Counted from the stretch's first letter, positions 22,022 to 33,497 are shown. The stretch is 64,000 nt of DNA from Phytophthora colocasiae (GCA_018806915.1 JAGKQI010000052.1:930001-994000), one strand, 5' to 3'. Notes: generated from the sequence alone by a model not told the origin. Program-made: numbers and translations.

Positions 22022-22592
22022 ATGGTTTCTTCTCTCGTGTCAACCTTTGCCGTCGCTTCGACCTTGTCAAGTCTTGCGCTCCTAGCCCCCACCGCTGACG
22101 CCCACCAGATTGTTCTGCTGCCGGAGCCTCAATGGACGACCAATGACAAGGAAACCAAGTACAACCCGCTTGCTTTCCTTGAAAACGAAGGCTTTACAAC
22201 CCAAGAGGACTTCACTGCTTGGCGTACCGAGAACGGTTACAAGTCTACGTGATTTCATGGACAGAGCTAAGTATCCAGTCACGGACGGTGCCGACTTCAA
22301 GTGCGGCTTCACCGATCCTAAGGGTACGCCGCAGCCTATTCCAGCGGGCAACGCCATGCGTTCCACTGGTTACACACACGACGGTCCGTGTGAGGTGTGG
22401 CTTGATGACACGATGGTGCTCGATGGCGAGAACTGCCACGAGAAGTTCCCTGGCAAAGACTACACCATCGACTATTCGTCATGCAAGGGAACGTGCACGT
22501 TATACTGGTTCTGGCTGGGCGTTCGCTTCCTGAAGAATGACTACTCGTGGCAGGTGTACAAGGAGTGCATTCCGCTGACCACTGGACAGTGA
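22022..22592 (+). pseudogene. AA17 LPMO-like secreted protein 3, copy B (2-bp deletion)
   Basis: Signal peptide MVSSLVSTFAVASTLSSLAL..., cleavage after ADA and mature His as in the paralogues. The frame closes at 22252 after ENGYKST because about 2 bp of a Leu codon are missing at about 22246. The downstream frame (to 22592) encodes the rest, including the TCTLYWFWLG core, and ends CIPLTTGQ with no extended tail. The same lesion is in copy A, so it predates the duplication and is unlikely to be a sequencing slip. No LINE is present here: the uninterrupted sequence at about 22067-22090 is the empty site. Confidence 0.85.
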
Positions 22593-23075
22593 CTAAGGCC
22601 AGTGAGGGTTATGCGGATACTTCAAGTTGAATTCTAGCTTGAGTTGAGCAGGAAACGCACTTTTGATGTCGAGGTTTAGTGAAAGTATTGTCAAATACAA
22701 AACTCGTTGTGTTTCTTTAGTTGTTAGAGCAGTCACTTTTCAAGCCACAGGGAGACTTCGAAACGACATTCACTATCGGAAAGGCACTACTGCTAAATGT
22801 GGCGATCCAGTCTTCATACAAGATGCATTATCAGTTTATTTACCAGAATGCGGATGAGATCAACTGTGACCGAAAAACTATCACGCTACTGATCCCAACA
22901 GTTAGGTTTTGAACTGCCGATTGATCTCCGGAACGAATGCCAAATTTGGGTTGCCCATCAGTCAAGGTAGAACAGTCTTTCTAATTGAATTCGAAATTAT
23001 AGACATATTTGCAGCAGATATGTCGTGGTTGAATAATATTCATCTTATGCCAATCTATCCGACCATACTTCGAAT
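22593..23075. other. Spacer between AA17-3 and Crypton-like gene (copy B)
   Basis: Near-identical to 13161-13643. Nothing recognisable. Confidence 0.5.
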
Positions 23076-25051
23076 TTGTATGCATCCACTGCCGTAGCGG
23101 CATTTATGCGTTTTTTAAAGTCTGAGGGCGTGACAGAGGAGTATGTGCGTGTCTGTATTGAGCGTGACGAGAGTGGGAAGTGCTTTGTGTCCGTAATGGA
23201 CAAGTTTGGTATGCACCTTGCGTTTGTCGAGGGCAAAAACAGCAAGCCGCTTGCTAGAAACACCTCAATGCAGTAGCTAAGCTGTGGCTCCTTGATCGGT
23301 TTCCTCAGCACCGTGCTTCACTCGAAGCGCGGAAAATGGGCAAGACGCTAGATAATTTTTGCATGAAGCGTGACGGTGGTGACTTTATCAACAAGGCACC
23401 ACCATGTACAAAGAGTGACTTAAAACGAATGCTAGTATATTTGTACATTAATGCAAGCTGCTCTAGTAACTATCAGGACGCTGCACTCTTGTGCTTATCG
23501 TGGCACCTTTTCGGACAAGCATCAAACCTCGCGCTGCTGCGTAAGCCGAATTTTTCCATCGACGCTGGCAGTGTGTGCTCTTCGTTCGCTTCATCCGGAT
23601 GAAGACATCCAAAGAGCAAGGCTTGTCCCTCTTCCCTGGAACGGACTTCGAGACGTGCCCGATGCTCGCCATAGCTCTGGCCCTGCTGATGCAGACCGCT
23701 CCGTGCCCCGACGTCATCGACAATCTGCCAGACCTCTCAAGCGAAGCTGCGTGCCGCTGCTGGAGATTCTTGACTATCCTGCCGACTCTGCTGGACTCAA
23801 CGCACCATCAGCTGTAGGAGCAGACACGACACCGACCATCTACTCTCATGTGAACCGCGTGCTGGACCGGATCACCGTCGCTGGAGTCAAGATTGCGCTG
23901 ACGTCTCACTCTTTCCGTCGCGGCGGGGCACAGCATGCTAATGGCAGTGGAGAGCTAACAGCGCGTTGGATCTTTGACCGGGGTGCCTGGAACATGAGCA
24001 CAACAAACAAGGGGTTCAATAACACCTTCAACACCAGCAAAGAAGACCACAAAGTCGGTAAAATACTCAACGGGCACGGTGCCGACGCCAAGGTGCCTCT
24101 TCAAGACTTGACCTCCTTCGATAACCAGACAAAGCGACGATCACCAGATTCCAGCGCCTTCTGTTCACCACTTGCCACGGTCTAGAAGCCACACGACACA
24201 ATGTCAATCAAGCCGTGCTGGATGTGCTTACCGCTATTGTGCTTCGCCACTATCCGCTGCTGAAGGCCTTGAACGTTGAATCACCAGCTATCAAACGCAT
24301 TGAAGCTTGTGTTGTCGACTGTGGCTGCTCGCTGGCTGAACTGCTCGCATGGTCGTCGCATCTTGCAAACCCTGAGACAATCTGTGTAGACAGCAAGTCA
24401 TCGAGCACCCAACAGCAACAAGAGACACCCAAGCAACCGGCAGGATCAAGCGGCGAGCAGAAGATCATCGAGCACCAGGCCGCTGTCATTAACCACTTTA
24501 TCGAGCACACGAAGCAACAAGATGCTAGGATGAATGCGCTTGAGGCGAAACTAAACAACGAGCCTATACAAGCGTCAAACAAGAGATACAAGCCATACAC
24601 TGATACAAACGACGTTAGCATGATAAAGAAGAGGCAGCGCAGATCAGCAGTAACTCACCTTCGTGCAACTTGGTACGCGTGGTACGCTCAAGAGCCACGG
24701 TTGTGGCGTGCACCGATCTCGAAGCAGCAGAAGTTCGACACCAAGCGGCTTGTCGCGTTCATGAAGTTGTCTCTGGAGGACGGCTTCTTGCTAGACGCAG
24801 CGGCATTAGACTATCGCGATCAGGTACTGGCTCTTGGGGTGCGTGCCGAGAAGGCCGTCCTCGCATGCCTTGGCGAGCGCAGCATTAGCTCCCGTGGATC
24901 AGGCGCCGTCCTCAAGCACCTGCGAGCTCTTCATCGATCTGGTGCACTCAACACCAAAATTGAGTGCCACGAACGGCTCCTGCAGACTCCTGCCATCCAA
25001 GATCCCTCCCCAGGCTACACGCAGAACATTTTGGAGCAGGTTAGCGAGTAA
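23076..25051 (+). pseudogene. Crypton-like tyrosine recombinase, copy B (multiple frameshifts)
   Basis: Same decayed gene as 13644-15626, with the same early frame breaks (near 23276, 23600 and 23700) and the same Gln and Asn substitutions at expected catalytic Arg and Tyr positions. It has one extra break: a lost A at about 24134 closes the frame at 24185, and it resumes at 24215. The C-terminus here (PGYTQNILEQVSE, stop at 25051) is probably the ancestral end, because copy A has lost a C just before it. The C-terminal half carries Gln-rich and helical segments of unknown role. Confidence 0.7.
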
Positions 25052-25234
25052 GCATTAAACACAGAAATTTTACATCGCAATAAACGTTGCTGTACGAAAC
25101 AAGCATTCACACACATGCACACGCCTACACAACAACCACAGACGCTCACACACAAGACTGCGCACTCTTTGCTTGCACACGATCGCCGGGTAGCCACGCT
25201 CACCGCCACTTGATCTGCATTAACGTATAGAAAA

Positions 25235-25299
25235 ACCTTAGGTGGGAATCGAACCCACGACCATCCCTTTCGGGAGCTCTTCCACTGAGCTACTAAGGT
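25235..25299 (-). tRNA. tRNA-like element with shortened anticodon arm (copy B)
   Basis: Identical to 15803-15867: acceptor, D and T arms and both pol III boxes intact, anticodon arm collapsed. Confidence 0.55.
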
Positions 25300-25325
25300 G
25301 GTGGTGGTGGTGGGGGGGGGGGGGG
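25297..25325. repeat. (GGT)n microsatellite and G tract (copy B)
   Basis: About five GGT units then a G run; shorter than the copy A allele at 15865-15909. Confidence 0.9.
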
Positions 25326-25472
25326 TTAGCACAACTCAAAGACAGGGAATACTGAGATCAGGTAACATAGAGACCTGAGAGGACCCGCCTATTCCATATC
25401 CTAGGTGGGTCGTTTGTTTTGTTTATAGCGGTAGCCCATTAAACTAGACAGTCGTTTTCAGAGTGCAAGGTA

Positions 25473-27399
25473 CCGACTTCTCCATATTATACCGGACACC
25501 CTTTCTAGAACGATGGGAACCATTAGCAAAAAGTTGGACTTTAGATTAGTACACGAACATAAATGGGTATTTTCATGGACTTTGCTGACTTGAGATTCGT
25601 ACTCGGTTCTATCAAAATCTGCTTCGGAATCGATGTCACCGTAGCTCTCGTCAACAAAATGCAGCTTTGCAACTCCACAATAACATCATCAGCAAATTCT
25701 TCGTCAGGTAAAGCAGCACCTACGTTGTCAGCATCTTGAACACAGGGATACCCGCATTTTTTGAAGCCGCGTGATTGTTGCTGGAGAAAGCATTTCAGCC
25801 TTGAGCGATCCAGTTCGCGACGACCCGTCGGTTTGGTGGGTCCATACGAAAAGGATCACCGCTGTCTTTTGGATGTTTGTTTAGCTGTTCTCTCAAAACG
25901 TTGATCTACAGGCCTCTCATCCAAGACTTCAGTGGCGCATTCCAGGCCACGTCGGCTGGTTGCGCCACTGACGTAGCCCCTTGGGCACTTTGAGCAGCTC
26001 TATATTTAATTCTCTGGCGCACTGAAGGACGTCCTTCCAGTGGCCAGAGAAGTCGTCCCAGAGGAGAAGAACAGGCCTTTGCATGGCTTCTCTCTCCCCG
26101 AAATGGAAGTGAAGAAACTCAACGGATAGCTCGTGATTCCACCAGCCTATAAAATAATTCATTAATAAGTATACTCAGCGTGAAATCATAGCAATAGTTA
26201 CCTTTGGGATTGCCAAACACTCTAGATCATAAGCTTCGTGTAATTCTTTAATCTCCTCCCAAACATAAATGCCGAAGCCCCGTCGTTTCTGCTTGTTTTC
26301 TAGAATTCTTTTTGGGTCTTTTGATGGCTGGGCCTTGAACACGACAAATGGCGTGTATTTACGCCCGTGATTGTCTCCAAGAAGCATCACAGTCGCTCTC
26401 TCCTTATTTTTTCCTGCGCACCGGACCATACAGGCTTTGGGCCACGCTTATTCAGTGTCTTTTTGGGTAAGTATTCGAAAAAAGCAGCTACAATACCATT
26501 TTGTTAGCGAATACAATGAAGAATTGCGGGTAAAAGTATAAGTACCTGTCTGATCTGCGTTGTACATTGTTGATATACCGAGGCTGTCCATGGTAGCGGA
26601 CACTTTGGCAGCAAAGGCGGCACTAATGACTCTTAGTTCCTCTACCGGCTTTTGCCCTTGCTGTGGCCTCGACATCATGGAAAGGTTGTGCCTATTCTTA
26701 AATTTGTCTTGCCAATTCCACGAGGCGTAGAACTTCTCTACGCCCCAAGCTGTAGCCACTTCGTCTGCTTTGAGCTGTAGCATTAGCGTTGAAATTGGTA
26801 CTCCCGCCTGTCTGAGGTCATTGACCCAGTCTACAATTTCTAACTCTGCATCTTTCGGAATAATTGTTGCATGACCCGGTTTTCGCTCCTTCTTCCACAA
26901 CTTACCCGCACCGGTACTACACGCCTTCACTAACTTAGCCTTGTTTCTCTTCCAGTCACAAACTAATTTTCGTCTGCTCTCGTAGCATTTTTTGTCGAGG
27001 TTCGGCCAAAAAAGCTTAATTGTTGCCTTCACGTTGCCATACCTTTCTAAATGGGTAGCTGCATCGAGTTTTAGCTGGTTGTAGTAGGGTCCTGTGGTTC
27101 TTTTGAGTGGCTTGCGACCGCCTTCCGCGTTAAGGCGTGGGCGACCGACAGGTTTTAGCAGCATGGGCTCGCTGGGCGCTGGACGTCATGTACCTTCGTT
27201 CTGCGTCGTCTCCATCGAATCTCAGACTGCTGTGGCTGGTGGTAAAGCCGCTGTGACTGGTGGTAGAGACGCGTGGAACCTCAACAATTTGGTCTGTCCG
27301 GCTTAACATGGAGTTGAGAAAGGCCCAAAACAAGCGGCTCTCATTGGTAGAAACCCTTGTCCGTCTTAAGAATAGTCCGGCATAACATGGAGAAGTCGG
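25473..27399 (-). mobile_element. pogo-like DNA transposon 1, copy B (complete)
   Basis: Bounded by 26-bp inverted repeats with three mismatches: CCGACTTCTCC...ACCGGACA at 25473-25498 and its complement at 27374-27399. TA precedes the left end; TG follows the right, probably a mutated TA. Another partial copy of the terminal sequence lies inside at about 27294-27316. It encodes a pogo/Tigger-type transposase on the minus strand. The right-hand third (after 26569) is outside the tandem duplication. Confidence 0.85.
25570..27164 (-). pseudogene. pogo/Tigger-type DDE transposase with two small introns
   Basis: Starts MLLKPVGRPRLN at 27164. The N-terminal part carries the helix-turn-helix/CENP-B-like region (WVNDLRQAGVPISTLMLQLKA), then MYNADQT. 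A 58-bp GT-AG intron at 26488-26545 joins this in frame to AAFFEYLPKKTLNK, the expected pogo motif. A second candidate intron is 26147-26201. The catalytic core has VMLLGDNHGRK, LLWDDFSGHW and a broken KVPKG... segment. Frameshifts: about one base near 27015-26430 (VW to VRCAGK) and a lost C at about 25977 (copy A is intact there). The C-terminal end is uncertain. It would excise and reinsert the element at TA sites; here it is inactive. Confidence 0.8.
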
Positions 27400-27439
27400 T
27401 GGACTGTTTGTATGTAGCCGATTGTGTTGGTTTATATTT

Positions 27440-30294
27440 GAGACGGTTTCAAACAAAATGATGCTTCGGCGCCATTTGGTATTTTCGAGATAATCGGCTT
27501 CAAAGATAGACCATCTGAAAACGAACTTAAGTGAAACTAACGGGAATGTAGTCTTTTGTATGTGTACCTATTTTTCATAAGTGTATCGGTTCCAGAAGGG
27601 AGGATCTTTCCCATTTTCAAAGATGAGTGGCGGGGAACATAGTTCGCCCCCCGAGGTCCACGACCTTGTAGCAACAATGGAGGTAGGTGTGGAGGTCAGC
27701 GGTGAGGCAGTAGTTGGCGACAGTGGATGCGGGGTTGCCAACAAAACACGGTCATCCTCGCGACTCTTGTTAGGATCGCTTCAGCCCGAACCAGAACAAT
27801 CCACAGGTGAAGCTTCTGAAGACAGTTCCTGGGATCCAGCCACCGGGGACTCCAGCGAAGGTGGCGAGTCTTCTGTCGAAGAGATTCTGGACGACCTATC
27901 CAATTCAGAACCAGAGGATGTAGTGATTTTGGATGGAAGCATCAATTTGAATAACGGAGACCTTCGCGAGCGTGTGACCCAATTAATTGGAAATGATGAC
28001 TGCGATGACCGATGCCTGGAAGGAAAGGCACGTGAAATTGAGGGTTTCCTCTGTTCTTTGTCTCAAATGACATCACAAGAGAAGAAGCAAAGTGTCATGA
28101 CGTCGTTGGCTATGATGATGCAGATGGATACGGCAGTTCGCCGACGAGGCAGTGGAGTTAGGCAGAGTTTTGCTTACTATCTTCCTCTTATTGGGCGAGT
28201 TTGTCGTGACTCCTGGACAGCAGTGTACCAAGTCTCCACAGCGACGATCACGCGTTACCGAAGCCATATTCAACGAGGCGCGTTCTCTGTGAAGCCACAC
28301 GGCGGGCACATGAATCTCAACGCTAGCAAAATCGACATTCGTTGGTTGGTCAGTTGGTTCCGATGTTTTGCGGCGACTTTGGGTGATGTAGTTCCTGTTC
28401 GAGTTCGCACTCAAAAGACGATCGATGGTATTGTCCGCAAACAGTATACAGACGAACAGTACACGCTACTGCCTGCATACTTCACTTGGGACCAACTTTA
28501 CACGGAAATGCACAATTTTGTGTTGGAGAACGAGATGGACGTGCGGGAACCACGACCGTCATCGTTCAGAAGGATTCTGTTGCAGTGCTGTCCCAATATA
28601 CGCATACGATCTACTCGGAGCAACGTGTGTGATGTGTGCTCCATTTTGTTCAGCAAGATGCGCTCGGGGGCCACAGCGCAGCTCACAGAGGAGCTTGGGC
28701 TTCACACGGAAGCCGCACGGGCCATGGGGTAAGCGACATTGAACAGAAGCATCATTTTGAAATAACAGTGGATACTAATATCAATTTGATTTGTTGGAAA
28801 CTTTGGCTAGACACGAGTACAAGAAGGACTTGGTTTCAGCGTCTGAGGAACATGCTGTGATCGTGATGGACTTCAGTCAAAATCTTACACTACCCAGCGT
28901 TACCTCAACGCCGTCTCAGTGGTACTTCCTGTCACTGATCAATGTTAACGTGTTTGGCATTTACTATGCCAACAAAGGCATTCAATACAACTACGTGTAC
29001 GACGAATCGACCGCTGGCAAAGGCACAGACGAAGTAAACAGTATGCTTCACCACTTCATCACTCGGATTGTTCTTCCTAACGGACATCGAAAGCTAACCA
29101 TCTACGCTGACAATTGCGGTGGTCAGAACAAGAACAACTACGTGGTGAAAATGTTGCTTGCCATTACTCAAATGGGAGACCTAGAGTCTGTGGAACTGAA
29201 GTTTTTCGTCAAAGGGCACACGAAGAATGCTGTGGACCGAGGCTTCGGTCACATTCGAAAGGAATTTGCTAAACAAGACGTTTGGACGACGGATCAAATG
29301 CTGGAGGTCATTAACTCAGCTTCTTCGAGCTCAGCCCTCGTTCATATTCTCAGGGAGAATGGAGTCATGAGAGTGTTCCGTACTATTGTCAAGGAGGCGT
29401 ACAAGGATCTCAAACATCTACAGCGTTATCAAATATTCAGCATGACTGAATCAAAACCTGGCGTCGTGAGCTGTCGAGTTGGGCCTACAGAAAACTTGGT
29501 CGAGCAAGACCTGAGACGTTCCTACGACGGCATTGCTACGGATGCTGGGAAACTACGTGAGTTATTTGACACCCATCTTGACAGACTGGAGCCACCAATG
29601 CCAAACTTTGAAAAAAAGCAGCAAATGTTCAACAGAGTCCGCCCGTACGTCCCTGAAGAGTTCGTGAACGACCCCATTTACTCTGCTCCAAACGACGAAG
29701 AAGAGAGGATCGCAAAAGAAACCATCCTGGCCCGCCGTAAGGCCGCCGTCCAGAAAAAGCAGAACGCTGCTTCTAAGAACCACAGCACTAAAGCTATCAC
29801 GGAGGTTATCGAAGATCACATCGGGAACGGGAACGACGCTGATCAGACGAAACCTACTTCCAACCGATTGAAGCGTGCCAGGAAGAATCAATAGAACAAA
29901 ATGTTCCCATTTATTCGAAATGATGCTTCCATCCTTTCCCAAATACCCAAAATAGAGAATGAAATTACCCATTCTGATCAGAATATACCCTTCGATTTTA
30001 AGAAGTAGTACATTCGGTACAAAATATGAAGGTGTTCCTGGGCGAATTATAAGCTCTCCGTAGGCGCAATCGAATCACCGCAAGAAAAGGAACCAATCTA
30101 TATAATAAAAAAATTTCGAAAATGACGACCTCGGCCGAGGCAACTTTTTCAAACGAGCACACATTGGAGTGTACTCAACTATTTGGACATCTGAAAACAT
30201 TAGAAGAAAGAGGAGATAATTGTCTTTGCGACGGGGCGTCTAAATCGTGATTCGTACTTAGGTTCGGAAGCATCATTTTGTTTGAAACCGTCTC
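27440..30294 (+). mobile_element. DNA transposon with 28-bp TIRs and 4-bp TSD (Sola-like?)
   Basis: Perfect 28-bp terminal inverted repeats beginning GAGACGGTTTCAAACAAAAT (27440-27467 and, inverted, 30267-30294). ATTT flanks both sides (27436-27439 and 30295-30298), a 4-bp target-site duplication. The 2855-bp body holds one open, single-intron gene. Perfect ends plus an open gene suggest a recently mobile, perhaps autonomous element. A 4-bp duplication fits the Sola superfamily, but the superfamily assignment is an inference. It sits 40 bp from the end of pogo element 1. Confidence 0.88.
27623..29894 (+). CDS. DDE-type transposase-like protein, DUF7869-like, spliced
   Basis: Exons 27623-28728 and 28811-29894. 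The 82-bp intron (GTAAGC...GGCTAG) splices in frame (...ARAM-G-HEYKKD), giving 729 residues. Residues 1-110 are acidic and Ser-rich. A helical middle part is followed by a Cys-pair segment (NVCDVCSILF). The C-terminal exon has VIVMDFSQNLTLP, LTIYADNCGGQNKNN and VKGHTKNAVDRGFGHIRKEF, which look like the acidic-residue motifs of an RNase H-fold transposase (two Asp plus a later acidic site). The tail is basic (SNRLKRARKNQ), a possible nuclear signal. An ATG at 27581 is in frame, adding 14 residues. I recognise the family only as DUF7869-like. Confidence 0.78.
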
Positions 30295-30829
30295 ATTTTC
30301 CCTCTATATTAGAGGGTGGTGCGCGAACGTGACAGGGATATCAGACAGACCAGGTGTCTGGTAACAAGTCCCTAGTTGACCTGGAGTATTAGCCCACTGC
30401 TCAAGGGCCTAGCAAGAATAAGAAGGGCTGTATATATTTGTATATTCCTGAACTCTGTATATTTGTTGTTTATCTCTGAAAGTCAAGTGTCTCGGTTCTA
30501 GATTTGTGATATTCAGACACCGATATCAGACTTTTCTCTGGTGACAAATCTCTCCGCGACTATCGACTTTCTGGGACCTTATTTGGTTTCCAGAGATTCC
30601 GTCTCCCGAACGCTCCTGGAAGGATTTCCTGAATTTCGACTCCAGACCCCAAGGAAACCCCAATTCTCTACACCTACAAATCTCAGACTCCGTCATGGGT
30701 CATATTCCCAAGAAAACGAACCCACGAGGATACTGCAAGGTACCACACACCCACATACGTTCTACGACTCTGAAAACCACTTTTCAGTAGTCGTATAACC
30801 GGGTTCACTATACGCCACCTGCTCCGCGA
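30295..30829. other. Intergenic, possible old LTR
   Basis: No gene. A TATATATTTGTATATTCC stretch (about 30430) and short-word structure suggest a decayed LTR, but I found no partner copy or clear boundaries. Confidence 0.3.
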
Positions 30830-32090
30830 CCAAACGTTTCTCCGACTTCGCGACAATCATCTCTTGAGTGCGAGCGCGAGCTTCCTCCCGGTCACAACGA
30901 ACGCGATCATCCGCTTCCTGTTTCTCGATGCGGCGACGCTCCTTGGCCTCGGGGCGGTAGGGGTTTCTGCTTGGATTGGCTGCTCATTGAAGTCTTGCTA
31001 TCTCGAGTTTCGCAGTCTTTCTCGTCACGACGGCGTTGCTCCTCCTCATCGCGGCGAGACTCCGCCTTGCGTCCGTTCTCTTCGCGTAAGAGGAGATTGG
31101 CTTCAAAGAAGCTACCGCGGTTGTTGCTAGCCGCGCTCTCAAGTCCTTCCAGGTTGGCCTTCAGTGCGTTGATAGCTTTCGTCGCTTGAGTTTGGCGAAG
31201 CTGGCTTCTTGAGTCTCTTGATCGTCGTCACCCCGGGCCCTCTTGGAGTCGACCGATCCACGGAAGGCAGTGAGATCAGCGCCTCCAAGACGGTTCGAGT
31301 GCGAGTTGAGCTCCGGATACTTCTCCGCTTCGATCTCGTCGTGGCTGCGGACTAAACGACCTTTACCGGAACGGTTTTGGATTTGAGGAATATCGTTGCC
31401 ATTGTTTGATGCTGTATGCGGTGGTGGCAGACCTGTCGATCCAGGATGGCGTGTTGGTGGCGTTGGGCGTGGGGTGAGGGAGACATCTCCGAGTCCTTCA
31501 GTAACTAAAGGGGTCTCCAGCGGACTCTGAAATCCACCGCGAACTGGGGCACGAGTGTCTTCTTTTTGTACGGCATCACGGTAGCGGCATCTTCACTACG
31601 GAGGGAGACTGCGGTGGCTTCACTACGGAGTGAGCTGGTGGATCCGCCATCCGAGTGACCCGCGTTCAGTGCTGCATGGAGAATATCTGGGTCGTCGGCC
31701 TCGTAAAAACTGCGGTCTGGTTCCGCGTCAAAGCTGACGTCCGGGTCCGTGGCGCGTTGGTTCACATCCGCCTCATCATCGAGTTTGATTACATTGGCCT
31801 TCTCGTCAATGGCCATCTTCGCTTCTTTAGCTTTAAGGATGTGAGGTGACATATCCGCGACACCGATGGGCTTGCGAGTTCTGTACAGCACCTTAAACTT
31901 ACGCCGTAGACTGTCCACGTCTCGTTCAGGCGCTCCACGGGGGCAATTGGCGTTGAAAGTCATGGTGAGCCGTTCCCATTCGTTCTTGCCCAGCGGACGA
32001 ACCTTCAGGATGATATCCAGAAGACGATCGATGTCGACGGGCGGAGTAGTTGGTGGTACCAGCGTTTCGGACCATTGTAGTCGAAGTTGA
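30830..32090 (-). pseudogene. DUF6818-type protein, frameshifted
   Basis: Minus-strand reading starts around VPPTTPPVDIDRLLDIILKV, then RPLGKNEWERLTMTFNANCP, RGAPERDVDSLRRKFKVLY: the Myb-like DUF6818 domain, a family multicopy in Phytophthora. The frame stops at 31505. It resumes in another frame with SHDEIEAEKYPELNSHSNRL and GGADLTAFRGSVDSKRARGD, stops at about 31165, and continues in a third frame as an Arg/Glu-rich coiled coil (NLLLREENGRKAESRRDEEE). The family's role is unknown; a DNA-binding function is guessed from the Myb-like domain. It is clearly non-functional, with at least two frameshifts and no start codon found. Confidence 0.72.
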
Positions 32091-32552
32091 AGAGCTTGCT
32101 AAAGGTGGAGCTGCTTCCTATTAAGCAAATTGAAAAGTGAAAAACAGTGATGCCAGCCCCCGTTGCCTTAGCCAAGCCTACCAAGGAGAACAGCCCCCAA
32201 GATTCACCAGCGATTTTGAAATGATGCGGAAACTTCAACGTGGTCTGACGGGAAACCTGCGCGCGCGAATGCCATCCAGCGCCCGGGCTGATACCTTGAC
32301 GATCTCTGAGCACCACTCAAACTTCGCGCCAAAATCTCGAAGAGCACGTGCCTCAATCTCCAGCAGGATATTTGCAGCTACGATCTTCGTTCTCCTCCTC
32401 GATGTCGTGTAGCGCGTGTCTGTCGCTTACAGGTTGATGTGAAGGCCCTACGGTAGATAACGGACAAAGACGTCAATGAATGTGTACTAGATGTCTTCAT
32501 TTAGAACATTAAACCTTGTTCTTCTGTACATTCTGGACTGCGGGTAGCTCTC
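32091..32552. other. Spacer between DUF6818 and SET pseudogenes
   Basis: No gene I can support. Short open frames occur on both strands without known motifs. The right half lies just beyond the SET pseudogene stop. Confidence 0.4.
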
Positions 32553-33497
32553 CTACGGGTCTTCCTCCTCTTGGCGGACTTGGTGACGACAACCATCAAG
32601 CCCGCAGCGACAAACAACCCATAGATCCTCACCGTAGCCGACGGTAACCTCTTGACCGCGCTTGATAGGGCGTGTAGTTGCCTCGACCACAGTAGTGCAA
32701 CGGCCGTTACCGACTTCCATGAGCTACAGGCCGACAGGAGTGATTATCAAACCGAATCAACCCGCCCATTGTCTCTGCGTTAATGGCAGAAAGAACGGGG
32801 TAGTGTCTGGTTTCTCGGGCCGTTGGTGAAGAGCGAATCGGTAACCCAGGCTGCGGGGACGTTGAGCGCGCGAGGCGCTGCCGTGCTCGATCTCACCAAG
32901 GTACAACCACAACACTTCACCCGTGCCAATGTCTTCCGCCGCAACCACGCCAAACGATCCGGTACGCTGATTCTTTGCCAGGTAGACACGCGTGGCTCTT
33001 GCAACCCGTTTCCACACCGATTTTCGTATGGGCAGCTGCTTGCGGTGCAGTACACATGCATCAAGGAGTTCCTGCACGGATCCACGCGGAACGGTGAGGA
33101 ACAATCGCACAGCCAAAGTGAGGCACCACAGGGAAGACAGTCGCCAACGGATTAATCTGCGTCAGAAGGTGAGCGACCCTCCACGGCCATCTTGCTGGCA
33201 CGAAGATGTCATCGCTTCTGGTGGTGCGCACCAACTCTTGTATTGTACCCGCTGGCGCCCGTGTCTTTCCATCCGGGGGAATTGCACCAAATATCCCGTC
33301 GTCTGGACGCCACAATTCCTGCAGTACCTGCAGTGAAAATGGGACAGAGACCCCTCCTTGGAATTGGAGCAAACCCCAATCTGAAACCCCACCACCTGGA
33401 AGACGTTCACAGGCATCTCACAGTCCGACAACGTTGTCACCAGTTCTACTGACGCCGCCCCGATCTCCAGTCCGGCCGAACGTCGAAGACGCACCAA
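32553..33497 (-). pseudogene. SET-domain protein, frameshifted
   Basis: On the minus strand: a Cys-rich N-terminal part (FHCRYCRNCGVQTTGY), then VYLAKNQRTGSFGVVAAEDI and GTGEVLWLYLGEIEHG. In a shifted frame follow AINAETMGGLIRFDNHSC (with the NHS-C signature of SET methyltransferases) and EVTVGYGEDLW-like sequence ahead of a post-SET CRCGLDGC, with a stop at 32553-32555. SET enzymes methylate protein lysines, commonly histones. At least three frame breaks are present, including a short deletion after RPVA. Many near-identical SET genes exist in Phytophthora, so this is probably a dead member of that family. Confidence 0.7.

Larger units (their letters stand above)
17158..26569. repeat. Tandem segmental duplication, copy B
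   Basis: This is the second copy of the unit, about 9.41 kb. It begins inside a GH3 gene at the junction 17157/17158 and ends inside the pogo transposase, after which unique sequence follows. Its first kilobase (17158-18176) has no counterpart in the window because copy A is cut by the window edge. It lacks the LINE and so preserves the pre-insertion state of the third AA17 gene. Confidence 0.95.
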
